Counted from the stretch's first letter, positions 34,842 to 44,157 are shown. The stretch is 64,000 nt of DNA from Streptomyces piniterrae (GCF_005048155.1 NZ_SUMB01000004.1:682001-746000), one strand, 5' to 3'. The notes: a model not told the origin generated them from the sequence alone. Program-made: numbers and translations.

Positions 34842-35633
34842 TCATGACTGTGCGGGCCTGACCAGGCGGAACACCTCCCGGTTGGCGTAGCGTTTGAGTC
34901 GCCGGACGATTTCGCGTCGGGTTTTGCCCTGTTTGGTGAGGCGTTCGTAGTAGTCCTGGGTGCGTGGGTCGAAGCGCAGGCGGGTCTGCACGATCCGGTC
35001 CAGGGCGGCGTTGGCCTGCCGGTCCCCGCCGCGGTTGAGGCGACGGTACTGCCGACTACCCGAGGAGCGCTCGACCGGGCTGACCCCGCAGAGCGCGGCG
35101 AAGAACGCCTCACTGTGCAGACGTTCCGGGTTGTCCCCCATCGTGATCAGCAGAGTGACGGCTGTGTCCGGGCCGATGCCCATCACAGTGAGCAACTGCG
35201 GGGCATGGCGTTCCGCGAGCAGGGCCAGGCGGCGTTCCAGGTCCTGGATCTGGTCGGCCCCCGCCGAACTCGCCGCGGCAATCATCTCGTCGACACCGGC
35301 CAGGCGGTGCTGCCGCATACTGAGGATCTGCGGCTCGAAGGTGAACCGCGAGGCGACCGCGAAGTCCGCCTGGTCCAGCAGCTCGTGCAGCCAGACAACC
35401 GCTGGTGGCTCGTCGGCAGAGGTCAGCGTCACCGCGTCGCACTCCTCACTCCGACCTGTCCCGCGAAACCGCGACCGATGACGGCGACCCCGGCAACGAT
35501 CCGTGGGCGTGGGCATGACCGGTGTCGATAGGGTTCCCGGGGCGGCATCGCCAGCTGAGGCCGGGCACCATCGCGCCAGAACGGAAAAATGAGAATTATG
35601 CACAGCAGTAGACTGCTCCGCATGCGTCGGCAT
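34842..35633 (-). pseudogene. IS110-family transposase C-terminal half fused to unrelated sequence
   Basis: From about 35250 down to 34842 the frame encodes an intact Transposase_20 half: LAERHAPQLLTVMGIGPDTA, then FFAALCGVSPVERSSGSRQY and EIVRRLKRYANREVFRLVRP. Upstream, the frame continues into non-IS110 sequence (FAVASRFTFEPQILSMRQHR, then LAGVDEMIAAASSAGADQIQ) instead of the DEDD domain. The junction is near 35265. Without the RuvC-like domain it cannot catalyse transposition. The right-end motif here is TGCCCCTGTGAC (34825-34836). It overlaps the start of the divergent lipoprotein gene at 35589. Confidence 0.8.
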
Positions 35634-36656
35634 GCCATGGCTGTGACTGCGTCCCTGGCCCTGGTCGCGGTAGCCGTCAGCGGCTGTTCAAGCCGTGAAA
35701 CGCCGAGGTCGTCCGGGACATCACGAGCGCCGCTGAATATGACGGCTGGTTCGGATTCGTCGGTGGCTGCATCGTCACGGGTGCTGTTCGGCGGCGACGC
35801 GCAGCTGTCCGGTCTGCGGGACCTCGGCCGGTCACCGGCGATCGTGCGCACCTACGACACCATCGACAACGCCGGCAATTTTCCCACCAAGGACGAGAAC
35901 AGCGCCCTGCGCTCTGGCGCCACTTTGCTGACCAGCCTCGGGACGGGGCGCCACCGGGATTGGGCATCGATCGCCGCAGGCAAATCGGACACCGCCGTGC
36001 TGAAATTCCTGCGTGCTGTCAACAAGGCCGCCGCAGACCACCACCTGAAAGCGATCTACGTCTCGTTCAACCACGAACCGAACGCGAAGATCAACGCCAA
36101 CAAGGGGCGTCCGGAGAATTTCGTCGCGGCCTGGCGCCACGTGCACAAACTGGCGGCCGACGCGCACCTGGATGCCGAGGTCGGCGGCCACCTGCGTTGG
36201 GTGTGGATCCTCACCGCGAGCGGCTTCCGCAAGTCGAGCATCGCCAACAGTTTCTGGCCGGGCGCCAAATATGTGGATGTGGTCGGGGCTGACGGCTACG
36301 TGTCCGGCGGCTGCACGAAGCAGAAGAGCGGCAACTACGTGAACCCCGCCAAGAACGCCCCCCAACCCGGCGCCATTTTCGGACCGGCACTGACCTGGAG
36401 CACCACCCATGCCACCAGCAAGCCAGTATTCATCCCGGAGTGGGGCAGCGTCCGGTTCACCGACCGTAGTGTCCGCCCCTCATACATCCACGCAATGACC
36501 GACTACGTGGTCGCCCACCCTCAGATCGACGCCATCCTGTACTGGAACGACCACGCGCATTACAGCTCCTGCGACTACGCCCTCGACAAGGACCCCTCAT
36601 CGCAACGCGCCCTCACCGCCATGGGCCGCAATTCCCACTTCCAAGCACACCGCTAG
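35589..36656 (+). CDS. Lipoprotein with glycoside-hydrolase-26-like fold
   Basis: A 355-residue protein with a lipoprotein signal (MAVTASLALVAVAVSGC, lipobox Cys about 33). The mature part resembles GH26 beta-mannanase-type TIM barrels: RVLFGGDAQLSG, YVSFNHEPNAKINANKGRPE with the acid/base Glu after His, FVAAWRHVHKLAADAHLDAE and YVDVVGADGYVSGGCTKQ. The nucleophile Glu is in KPVFIPEWGSVRFTD, and the end is DAILYWNDHAHYSSCDYALD. The catalytic Glu pair is present, so a surface polysaccharide is a likely substrate. Two ATGs close together (35589, 35598) are possible starts. It is flanked by IS110 debris and may be a single imported gene. Confidence 0.8.
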   Translation: MRIMHSSRLLRMRRHAMAVTASLALVAVAVSGCSSRETPRSSGTSRAPLNMTAGSDSSVAASSRVLFGGDAQLSGLRDLGRSPAIVRTYDTIDNAGNFPTKDENSALRSGATLLTSLGTGRHRDWASIAAGKSDTAVLKFLRAVNKAAADHHLKAIYVSFNHEPNAKINANKGRPENFVAAWRHVHKLAADAHLDAEVGGHLRWVWILTASGFRKSSIANSFWPGAKYVDVVGADGYVSGGCTKQKSGNYVNPAKNAPQPGAIFGPALTWSTTHATSKPVFIPEWGSVRFTDRSVRPSYIHAMTDYVVAHPQIDAILYWNDHAHYSSCDYALDKDPSSQRALTAMGRNSHFQAHR

Positions 36657-36709
36657 AGACATAGGGCGAGTGCATGCGGCAGCAATGGCCACGGTGCCGC
36701 GGAAACACA

Positions 36710-36960
36710 AAGGCTCCCTCATCAACGGGCGGCCACGGCCCGAATGCCCTTCGGGGCGTATTGAACGTTCGCTCAACTTCGTTGCGGTGCCTGTAGAGGG
36801 TGCGGTCGAACCCTGCCGGCCAGCCGCGCGCCGCGCTGCTCGGCGTTGGCGGTTGGCCTACTGGTCTCTGCGGTCGGAATGGTGTGCTTGATCTGCCGGC
36901 GTCGGATCACGCGCAACAGCATCACCGTCCGCGGCCAGTGGATGTACCCGCGAGGCGGGA
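36710..36960 (-). pseudogene. IS5-type transposase C-terminal relic
   Basis: Minus-strand pieces in different frames: RRRQIKHTIPTAETSRPTAN, then STLYRHRNEVERTFN. They match the C-terminal part of IS5-family transposases (usual form HTIPxxxDQxxxR...FDxxLYRxRNxVERxxNRLK, holding the catalytic Glu). The rest is missing and frames are broken. Confidence 0.65.
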
Positions 36961-37014
36961 GCCCGGCTCATCCGGCTGGTCCGCTCCCACGACGCCCAGT
37001 AGCCCGCCGCGCGC

Positions 37015-37058
37015 AGAAGCCCGGGCCGGAAGCATGGCGCATTCCGGCGGGGGCTTCT
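37015..37058. terminator. Hairpin beside an IS110 right-end fragment
   Basis: AGAAGCCCGGGCCGGA pairs with TTCCGGCGGGGGCTTCT with one bulge. As at 24582 and 33096, an IS110 right end follows within about 15 bases. Confidence 0.65.
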
Positions 37059-37067
37059 CGTCTCACT

Positions 37068-37146
37068 GCCCCTATGACGGGGGTCATGACTGTGTGGGCC
37101 TGACCAGGTGGAACACCTCGCGGGCGGCGTAGCGTTTGAGGCATGG
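37068..37146 (-). pseudogene. IS110 right-end fragment
   Basis: About 79 bases: the terminal motif GCCCCTATGAC and the last codons of the transposase (RYAAREVFHLVRP on the minus strand). Homology stops at GAGGCATGGG, after which the DNA is unrelated. Confidence 0.8.
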
Positions 37147-37196
37147 GAAGGCGTCGGCCGCTGCCGGATCTGCAGTCGCCCGTCACCAGTCACGGT

Positions 37197-37556
37197 TCAG
37201 GCTTTCTTGACCACGCTGGACTTGAGCTGCATCGCCCCGAAACCCTCGATCTTGCAGTCGATGTCGTGGCCGGCGACCCCCTCGACCAGCCGGATGTTGC
37301 GCACCTTGGTGCCGGCCTTGATCCCCGAGGGGCTTCCCTTGACCTTGAGGGCCTTTACGACGACCACGGTGTCGCCATCCTGAAGCACATTGCCGACGGC
37401 GTCCTTGATCACCCGCTCCCCGGCACCACCCCCGCCCTCCGCACCGCTCTCAGCGGGGACCCATTCATGGCCGCACTCCGGGCACACCACAAGGTCGTTC
37501 ATCTCATAGGTGTACTCACACGAGCACTTCGGGCAGGAGGGAATGTTTTCGGTCAT
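37197..37556 (-). CDS. PhnA/YjdM-type zinc-ribbon protein
   Basis: A 119-residue protein with an N-terminal zinc ribbon, CPKC at about 8-11 and CPEC at about 25-28 ([20 protein letters not shown]). The C-terminal PhnA domain reads [20 protein letters not shown], then [20 protein letters not shown] and [20 protein letters not shown]. This is the widespread YjdM family, historically called alkylphosphonate-utilisation protein PhnA; it is not the phosphonoacetate hydrolase, and its true role is unknown. The ATG at 37556 is placed at the conserved [11 protein letters not shown] start; an upstream GTG-type extension is not supported. Confidence 0.9.
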   Translation of the reverse strand: MTENIPSCPKCSCEYTYEMNDLVVCPECGHEWVPAESGAEGGGGAGERVIKDAVGNVLQDGDTVVVVKALKVKGSPSGIKAGTKVRNIRLVEGVAGHDIDCKIEGFGAMQLKSSVVKKA

Positions 37557-37639
37557 CCCGTCAGGGTATCCGGGCCCGAGCATCCGTCCTGACGGACAAG
37601 ACCGCAGCTCAGCGCCAGGACGTGCACAAGTCGAGGACC

Positions 37640-37932
37640 TTGCTGAGCGGGTAGCCCCGGTACCTGGACGCTCTCGCAGCCTCCGATGGTGACGTCGAGC
37701 GCGCGGTCGGCTACCAATGGCCCCCGGAGGATGCCGAGACGCTGGCGCTGCGCTCCCGTGTCCGGCTGGACGCCCCCGCGGCCGGAACTCCCCAGCCGGT
37801 CACCAGACTGTGGACCCGCATCACCGATCTCAACCGGTTGCGTGCCTTCGCCGAACAGAACCGCTCCCTCGGCTACGAGGGCATGATGGCCATCCACCCC
37901 TCCCATATCCCTGTGATCAACGAGCTGTTTTC
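37640..37932 (+). pseudogene. CitE-like CoA-ester lyase, internal fragment
   Basis: The plus strand encodes [20 protein letters not shown], then TDLNRLRAFAEQNRSLGYEG and MMAIHPSHIPVINELF. The last segment is the hallmark of HpcH/HpaI aldolase and citrate-lyase-beta proteins (usual form GKxaIHPxQVxxINxxF). The N-terminal two thirds and the end are missing; a frameshift lies near 37680. The fragment stops exactly where IS5-type coding sequence begins (about 37932), so that element truncated it. Confidence 0.75.
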
Positions 37933-38402
37933 GTCTACCGCGGACGAACTCGCCTGATCTGCGACGGCAAGGGCACCCCGCTGCACGTCATCACGACCGC
38001 CGCCAACGTCAACCACATCCCCCACACCCTCGACCTCGTCGTCGGCTCCCGCCCGTCGCCGGACGACCCGGCCGGCCCCGACGGCGGCCGGAGTGCCTCC
38101 TGGGCGACGAGGCGTACGACTCGAAGGCTGTGCGCGGTGAGCTGCGACGCCGCCGCATCCAGGCGGTGATCTCCCGCAAGGGCTCCCCGAATATCACGGG
38201 CCTGGGCAAGCTCCACCCCCAAGCTCTCGGCTTCGCTCGAGCACGGGAGACCCCACTTTTCGTCGAGCAGACCTTCGCCCTGCTCCACCAGTTCAAACGC
38301 CTCGCGGTCCGCTGGGAGCGACGTATCGAACTCCACCACTCCTTCCTCTCGTTGACTTGCAGCCTCATCTGCTGGAGACGACTCAAGAAGACCGGATCAT
38401 GA
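37933..38402 (+). pseudogene. IS5-family transposase C-terminal relic
   Basis: Plus-strand pieces: RLICDGKGTPLHVITTAANV, then LLGDEAYDSKAVRGELRRRR with IQAVISRKGSP, and VEQTFALLHQFKRLAVRWER with RIELHHSFLSLTCSLICWRR. These are the second Asp and Glu regions of an IS5/ISL2-type DDE transposase. At least two frameshifts separate them and the N-terminal part is absent. Confidence 0.8.
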
Positions 38403-38607
38403 TCGCATTACGAGCTCATAGGAAATGAGTTGAGCGAGGCGGCGCCCCGCCGCTACTTTCGCGGTGGACCGTGAAGTCGTCGTATGGAGGTGAGACCCGT
38501 GAACACAGTTACCCATGGGTGCTCCCTCAACCCGTCACGGTCCGGCGGCTGACGTTCGGTGTCGCCAGGAGCGCCTGAGATCGAGGCACTCCTGGAAGGA
38601 GACTCCG

Positions 38608-39399
38608 ATGAACACGAAGCCTTTCACCTCTGGCCTGAGCGAGAACGCTGTGATGATCACGCGCGTCGCGGACAGGCAATGGCATGCACTGGATGACGAC
38701 CTGGTGGTCGGCCGCGGGCATGCGGAACGCCGACCCGACGGACGCCTGTTCGTCAGCATCGACGCCTGGCACGACGCCACCTTCGACCGGCTCGCCGAGG
38801 CGATGCTGGCGCAACTGCCGGCGCCGCTCTACACAGTGGTCGACGAAGCCGACGTCGAGCTGACGGCCGGCTGGCGGCGGGCCGGTTTCACGATCGGGCG
38901 CCGCGAGCGGGAGTACGTCGTGCCGACCGACCCACAGGTCACAGGGCTCGAAGCAGTCCTGCCGCCTTCGGGCGTGACGATCGTGCCCGCCGGTCAGGCG
39001 GACGAGAGTCTGCTGCGGGCCGTGGACCGCGCGATCCGTGACGAAGTCGAGGCGACCGTCGGGTGGCAGTCGATGCCCGCGGAGGTAATTCCCCTGCCCG
39101 AAGGCGACACCATCGTCGACCCGTCGAAGTACGCGGTGGCCGCGGCGCCGGACCGCTACCTGGGGCTGATCCGGGTGGTGACGGTGAACCGGCCGCGCAT
39201 CGGGCTGGTCGCGGTCCGGGCCGGCGAGCAGCGCCGCGGCATCGCGCGGGCGCTGCTGGCCCACGCGCTGGGGACGCTGCACCGCTCCGGGTTCGCCGCG
39301 GCCTGGACCGATGTACACGAGTCCAACCAGGCAGCCTCGGCGCTGTTCGAGGGCATCGGCGCCCGGCCGATGAGCAGCAACCTGGAGCTGGTGCGATGA
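38608..39399 (+). CDS. GNAT-family N-acetyltransferase
   Basis: A 263-residue protein with a C-terminal GNAT domain. [20 protein letters not shown] (about 198-217) carries the acetyl-CoA pyrophosphate loop (V-x4-QRRGIA). [20 protein letters not shown] and [16 protein letters not shown] are the usual motif B and end. The N-terminal 130 residues look like a second, degenerate GNAT-type half ([20 protein letters not shown], then [18 protein letters not shown]). GGAAGGA at 38594-38600 supports the ATG at 38608. Its stop overlaps the start of the IF-1 gene (ATGA), so the two are translated together. The acetylated substrate is unknown; a resistance function linked to translation is a possible but untested idea. 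Confidence 0.88.
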   Translation: MNTKPFTSGLSENAVMITRVADRQWHALDDDLVVGRGHAERRPDGRLFVSIDAWHDATFDRLAEAMLAQLPAPLYTVVDEADVELTAGWRRAGFTIGRREREYVVPTDPQVTGLEAVLPPSGVTIVPAGQADESLLRAVDRAIRDEVEATVGWQSMPAEVIPLPEGDTIVDPSKYAVAAAPDRYLGLIRVVTVNRPRIGLVAVRAGEQRRGIARALLAHALGTLHRSGFAAAWTDVHESNQAASALFEGIGARPMSSNLELVR

Positions 39400-39620
39400 C
39401 GAAGAACAAGAACGTCATCGAAGTCGAGGGCAAGGTTGTCGAGTGCCTGCGCAGCGCCATGTTCACCGTGGAGCTCGAGAACGGTCACCAGGTGCTCGCG
39501 CACATCAGCGGGAAGATCCGCAAGAACTACATCAAGATCTATCTGGCAGACCGGGTACTGGTGGAGCTCCCGCCGTACGACCTGACGCGCGGCCGGATCG
39601 TGTTCCGGTACCGGAACTAG
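39396..39620 (+). CDS. infA: Translation initiation factor IF-1 paralogue
   Basis: A 74-residue S1-like OB-fold protein matching IF-1 over its whole length: [20 protein letters not shown], then [20 protein letters not shown] and [20 protein letters not shown] followed by GRIVFRYRN. The core contact residues for the ribosomal A site ([14 protein letters not shown]) are kept. It differs from the housekeeping actinobacterial sequence at several positions ([19 protein letters not shown]). The housekeeping infA normally lies next to rpmJ and rpsM, which are absent, so this is probably a second, accessory copy. It is coupled by ATGA to the upstream acetyltransferase and followed by a terminator. 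Confidence 0.92.
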   Translation: MTKNKNVIEVEGKVVECLRSAMFTVELENGHQVLAHISGKIRKNYIKIYLADRVLVELPPYDLTRGRIVFRYRN

Positions 39621-39653
39621 CGGCGGGCGGCACCTTCCGCGGTAGCTGATCCT

Positions 39654-39688
39654 GGGCCCCGGTCACGGCGTTTCCGTGACCGGGGCCC
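39654..39688 (+). terminator. Strong hairpin terminator after infA
   Basis: A perfect 15-base-pair stem (39654-39668 with 39674-39688) and 5-base loop, 34 bases after the IF-1 stop codon. Confidence 0.85.
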
Positions 39689-39689
39689 C

Positions 39690-39935
39690 GATGATGGCTC
39701 GCACGGCCGCGGCGTCCACCGCTCCAGCCGCCGCCAGCAGCTCTGGCCCGAGCCGAACCCAGCTCCAGGGGCAGCAGTTGCCAGGCGATGTCGTTGTGCA
39801 GCACGTACAGGATGCCCTGCAGGCACAACCGGCTCGGCACCGGCCGCAGACCAGGAGCCCGGCCGCACCCAACGCGACCACGCCGGTGGCCCGTCGCCGA
39901 CACCGTTCCTGGCATCGGCGCTGGCCTGGTGGCCG
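39690..39935 (-). pseudogene. IS5-type transposase N-terminal relic
   Basis: The minus strand encodes CLQGILYVLHNDIAWQLLPL, then ELG and, in another frame, GSGQSCWRRLERW. This is the start region of IS5-family transposases (usual form GILYVLxxDIAWxxLPxELGFGSGxTCWRRL). Frames are broken and the catalytic part is absent. Confidence 0.75.
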
Positions 39936-39947
39936 GTGGAAGGTTGC

Positions 39948-40640
39948 TCAGCCGTCGGCGTCGAGCCTGAAGTGGAAGATGCCCCAGGTGAGGTGCTTCT
40001 CGCGGCCACCGTCGATCCAGTGGCCGAGCCCCTTCTTCATCTGCGCGAGGTAGTCGTGACTGATCTTTCTGGCCAGTCCTTCAGCCTCTTGGCGCTTGGT
40101 CTCCTCAAGGACCCGCGTGTAGTGGTTCACCAGCTGCTGGCGGTGCTCTTCGAAGCCATCGTCGACGGCGGTGAATCCGAGCCGGTTCAGCTCGCGTGTG
40201 TAGAAGCCGGGCGAGCCCATGTCATCCAGATGGATTCGGTCGAGAATCGGCTGCAGCACGTCGGTGGAGCCGCCGTCCGCCACCGCCATCGGGTCGGTGA
40301 AGATGAGATGGCCTCCGGGCCGCAGCACCCGCGCGATCTCCTCAAGGACCTGGACCCGGTTCCCGCTGTGCAGGAAGGCGTCCTGGGACCAGATGACGTC
40401 GACCCGGTCGTCCGGGTACGGGATGTCCTCGAAGGACCCGTCCACGACCTCGATCCTGTCGGTGAGCGCGCGGGCCGAGTTCAGCTCCTTGTGGCGCTGG
40501 TTCTCCACCTCGCTGAGATTGAGTGCGCCCCCCGGGGGGGGCCAGGGGTGCTCCATCTCGGCGCCGTAGTGGTAGGGGACGGCGTAGTCGATAAGGGTCT
40601 TGTCAGCCAGCTGGTCGGCGATGGCAGTGAGAACGGCGAC
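39948..40640 (-). pseudogene. Sarcosine/dimethylglycine-type N-methyltransferase with the SAM motif deleted
   Basis: The C-terminal part is well preserved: NLSEVENQRHKELNSARALT, then VVDGSFEDIPYPDDRVDVIW and SQDAFLHSGNRVQVLEEIAR, VLRPGGHLIFTDPM, RIHLDDMGSPGFYTRELNRL and LGHWIDGGREKHLTWGIFHF. This matches the glycine-betaine-forming methyltransferase of extremophiles and actinobacteria. Upstream, YAVPYHYGAEMEHPWPPPGG joins directly to NLSEVEN, so the segment with SAM motif I (LDLGxGxGG) is gone. The join coincides with a run of C and G (40520-40540). The open frame continues upstream into a phage terminase relic, which is not part of this gene. Confidence 0.75.
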
Positions 40641-40717
40641 GGCGAGGTGACGCGCGGCCGAAGGACCGGACCGGCCATAGCACCAGGTCGGCGCTGACGC
40701 GTTGAGGTGACGCAACC

Positions 40718-41090
40718 TCACCAAAGCGCGCGCTCGTCCAGCCGCTCCAGCTCCACGCGGACCCGACGCCGGACCCCCTCTGTGGTTAGTAGGTCCGTCA
40801 TCGCGGACATGACCGACTGGAATAGCTGGGTCGGAGAATTTCGACTGGCCCAGGTTCCGGGACATGGCCTCCGCCACGTACACCGCCGCGAGCCAGTCCG
40901 ACTGTTCGTAGAACTGGGCCTGACCGGAGACCTTCAGGCTCTGAAACCAGCGCTTCGCAATGGGGTGCCAGTCGCCGGATGCCCGGGGAATGGTTGGGGC
41001 CTTACCGGCCTCCGCCTTCACCAGAGCCGGGCCCTCCAACTCGTTGCGCCTCCGACGTTGCTCGCTTCGCTTCGGGACAGGGCTCGGCAC
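40718..41090 (-). pseudogene. Phage terminase small-subunit-like relic
   Basis: The minus-strand frame from 41090 reads MPSPVPKRSEQRRRRNELEG, then PRASGDWHPIAKRWFQSLKV and EQSDWLAAVYVAEAMSRNLG. This looks like the small terminase subunits of actinophages. A one-base frameshift near 40845 separates it from the expected end QLFQSVMSAMTDLLTTEGVR, which continues RRRVRVELERLDERALW and stops at 40718. No other phage genes are nearby, so it is a stranded relic. Confidence 0.65.
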
Positions 41091-41238
41091 AGTGTCACCT
41101 CCCAGAAGACGACGAATCGTTCCGCCGCCCCCTTACGGGGGACATTGCGCTTATCTGAACATCGAGTTGGCTAGCGGCGAGGAGACTCGCACAACCAGCT
41201 CAGCAAACGCCAAACCCGCATGACGAAAGGGAAACTGT

Positions 41239-41520
41239 ATGCGCCGAATCGCTGCTATCACTCTTGGAACAACTGCGTTCCTGGGCCTCTTCGCTGTGCC
41301 TGCCAGCGCCGACGGGCCCTCGCTTTTCGCCCAAGGCGGCGCCCAGGGCTCCGTCCAAGGCACCCTCGGTATGGTTGGTGCGCCCACCAGTGACTGGACC
41401 TGGCACTGGCAGTCCAACGTTCAATCCCAAAACGGTTTGGCCAACATCGCCACGGGCGGCAACCTCTGCGCTGGGCTGGTTGGTGTGCTGGCCCCCGCGA
41501 ACAGCTGCGGCAGCGCCTGA
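41239..41520 (+). CDS. Small secreted protein, chaplin neighbour
   Basis: A 93-residue precursor with a signal peptide nearly identical in style to the chaplin at 41992 (MRRIAAITLGTTAFLGLFAV, cleavage after ASA). The mature part, about 69 residues, is Gly/Ala/Asn/Gln-rich with one Trp pair (TSDWTWHWQSNVQSQNGLAN) and two Cys (GGNLCAGLVGVLAPANSCGS). The Cys spacing recalls the disulphide of chaplins, but the chaplin core motif is absent. A surface or spore-coat role is inferred from size, signal and neighbour. An AAAGGGA ribosome site precedes the ATG. Confidence 0.7.
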   Translation: MRRIAAITLGTTAFLGLFAVPASADGPSLFAQGGAQGSVQGTLGMVGAPTSDWTWHWQSNVQSQNGLANIATGGNLCAGLVGVLAPANSCGSA

Positions 41521-41991
41521 GCTGGGGGCACTTTCGCCTTGTAGCCCTCGCGGGTCATTCGCAGATGGCACGGCCGACAGGGTGCCTGTGCGTGCCCGGC
41601 CCTGCCATCGCGACGAGAGTGAGCGGACCTGACGCTCCATGCAGATTCATCGACTTGGTGGCCTTGGAACCCGTACAGAATCCGAGCCGCTGTCACGCTT
41701 CGATCTTCCAGCCCGGCCGGAGGGGCCACCCCCAGGGGGGAAGCGGACGCAAGGGACGCGACGGGCGCCGAGCGTTCATCACTCTCCGCTAGGTCGGCGC
41801 ACGACGCAGCGTGATCACTGCGCCCCTTCGGCCCCGTACACGCCTATCCAGAGGCCGCCCGGGCGCGGCGTTCGATGCATTCCTCGTTCGAGTGATCAGC
41901 GCATGTTCATACACCGGCTTGGGCAGCCCTCGGACAACTCGAACCAGCTGCCGAGTCACCGTCAATTGCCCTGTCTCGAAAAGGAATTCCC

Positions 41992-42222
41992 ATGCGCCGC
42001 ATCGCTGCTGTCGCCCTCGGAACCACCGCTCTTCTTGGAGTCCTTGCCACGCCTGCCCTCGCCGACTCCGGTGCCCAGGGCGCCGCCCTTAACTCGCCGG
42101 GCGTCATCTCGGGCAACACGATCCAGGTTCCCGTCCATGTTCCGGTCAACGCCTGCGGAAACAGCATCAACGTCATCGGGCTGCTGAACCCGGCATTCGG
42201 CAACACCTGCGTCAACGACTGA
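41992..42222 (+). CDS. Short chaplin
   Basis: A 76-residue precursor: signal peptide MRRIAAVALGTTALLGVLAT ending ALA, then a single chaplin domain. The domain reads NSPGVISGNTIQVPVHVPVN, then ACGNSINVIGLLNPAFGNTC. The two Cys of the domain and the GNxxQVPVHVPVNxCGNxxxVIG core are present. Chaplins are amyloid-forming surfactant peptides that coat aerial hyphae of Streptomyces; short ones such as ChpE-H are secreted and assembled with long sortase-anchored forms. No sortase signal is present. AAGGAA precedes the ATG. Confidence 0.93.
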   Translation: MRRIAAVALGTTALLGVLATPALADSGAQGAALNSPGVISGNTIQVPVHVPVNACGNSINVIGLLNPAFGNTCVND

Positions 42223-42663
42223 CAGGCGGACTCAGCTGTGGCGCTGTTCCGTTCCTCTAGGCAGCATCACAGCGCAGATCCGGATGGGCCTAGTCAAGGC
42301 CGGTAGGTCGCGCATCACAACTCCCCCGGGTGGGGGACACTCTTTCCGCAGTCTGGATGGCCGCCGCATAGACGCCCCCGCCCTGGCCGCCGCACCCTCC
42401 GCGCTGGACTTCCGAGCATGATGCCAACGGCACAGAGCCTGAAGGTTCGCCGGGTCGTGGTCAGTCCAGTGACGAGGATCGCCCTATCTGGCACATGGCC
42501 AACACCGTCCAGGCGGGGTATCGCGTGTCCCCCTCCCGCGCGGCATCCCGGGGAGAGAACGGGGCGCGCGGGAGGAGCCTCGGCGAGGGACCCCACCCAC
42601 CTCCACGTCAGACGCTGGAGAGTGAGGCCGTGGGCCCGCCTACGTATCCATTAAGCTTGTCAT
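42223..42663. other. Gap without a recognised gene
   Basis: About 440 bases between the chaplin and the transposase stop. I see no supported gene, hairpin or transposon end in it. Confidence 0.4.
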
Positions 42664-44157
42664 TTATCCAGTTCGACGCGGTTTCGTGCCGACTTTGTGG
42701 TGGGCGGGTCGGCTGAACGCCTCGCCGGTTGCGAGGACTCGGCCCACGTCGTGACGTGCGGCCGGGCGGCGGTTCTTCGAACCCGGTGGCCGACCCGGAC
42801 CAGGGCGAGACGGTTTCGGTGCACCGGCCGGAGAGCCGGCCTTCATGCACAGGTTCCTGAACCCTCTCCGGACGCGGGCGGGTGTCAATTTGTTCGGCTC
42901 GGCCGGCTTCTCCCAGGGCCTGCGGAGGTCGGTGGCCAGTGGACGGGCGAGCCGGAGCTGGGCATAGGCAGCGATCACCAGCCAGGTCCACCGGTCGGCC
43001 GCCTCAGAGCTGCGAAGCCGGGGCTTGGTCCACCCGAGCATCTGCTTGAACAGGCGAAAGGTGTGCTCGACGTCGAAGCGCCGGAGGAAGGACTGCCAGC
43101 AGCGGTCGACGTCCGTCTCGGTGGCGCCGGTGGCTGACCACCACAGCCAGACCGGCTTGTTGACCCCACCGCTGGGCAGTTTCTCCACGACCAGTCGGAT
43201 GACGGTTCCCTCGATGATGGGCAGCGGCCCGTCGTGGTCGAGCCATGCTGCCCGGCGGGTCAACCTGGGATGCAGATGGTCCCATGCCTGCGCGGTCGCC
43301 TTGCCGTAGAGCCGGGTGTTTGTGCTCGTCACGGCCTGTTCGGCGCCCCAGGTGCTGGGGTTGCCGAAGACGAACTCGCCGCCGTGCTTGGGCGGACGGC
43401 CGCCCTTGGGGTCGTAGACCCGCGGTGGGGTCGGCCGGCGCATCACGCGGTCCGAACGCAGGCGGCCGAGGATCTCAATGGGCAGCCCGGCCAGCAGGTG
43501 GGCGATGCGAGGTGCGTCGTATCCGGCGTCCAGCACGACCATGATCGCCGGGTCGCCTTCCTGCCACTGGCCGGCGGCCACCAGCCGCTCGACGATGTCG
43601 CGGATCTGGACCGTGGTCACCGCGGCGAGGTCGGCGCCGGGCTCCAGGCGGACCGCGTCCAGCACCGCCGTCCACGACGTTCGCCCGGTCTCCAGCGCGG
43701 CCACCACCGAGTACGGCCAGCCGGGCACCATCTGGTGCTTGCCCTCGCCCCGGCCGTATGTGTGGCAAAAGGCCCGGTCAGCACAGGTGTTGGCGTCGGG
43801 CCGCAGTCACGGCGAGACGTCCACAGCCAGTACGAGCCGGCCGGCCGTCGCCCTCGGCAACGGCATCCCGGCCAGGGCTCGACGCAGCCGGGCGACATCG
43901 ATCCGTCCCTGGTTGAGGCCGCCGTACAGAGCTCCGTGCCCGCGGCGGTGTTCGGGCGCGAGCGCGAGATCGACCAACGTCCGCACCGGCCCGTCCGTGC
44001 ACAACAACGCGTCGCATAACTCGAACAATGCGTCGGCCCGAGCGGTCAGACACGCGTACAGCTCCGACCGGAAGTGCGACACTTCGGCGAACGCTGCTGG
44101 CTGGGTCCCCTCGCATGGCTGGCTGACTCCCGCAGCCTTCGTCTTGCTCACGCGCAC
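42664..44157 (-). pseudogene. IS701-like transposase interrupted by one in-frame stop
   Basis: A single frame of 498 codons, stop included, from the ATG at 44157, broken only by TGA at 43809-43807. The N-terminal part reads FRSELYACLTARADALFELC, then RRALAGMPLPRATAGRLVLA and VDVSP before the stop. The next residues LRPDANTCADRAFCHTYGRG continue the family pattern, where the stop position is normally Trp (DVSPWLRPDA). The rest includes QMVPGWPYSVVAALE, AIMVVLDAGYDAPRIAHLLA, RRFDVEHTFRLFKQMLGWTK and a basic tail. TGG to TGA is a one-base change, so this is a recently inactivated copy or one that depends on readthrough. Confidence 0.85.

Noticed and set aside
40641..41090. Reading the methyltransferase frame from 41090 as one 380-residue enzyme
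   Set aside because: The N-terminal part is a phage terminase-like relic with its own frameshift; the join to the methyltransferase is accidental.
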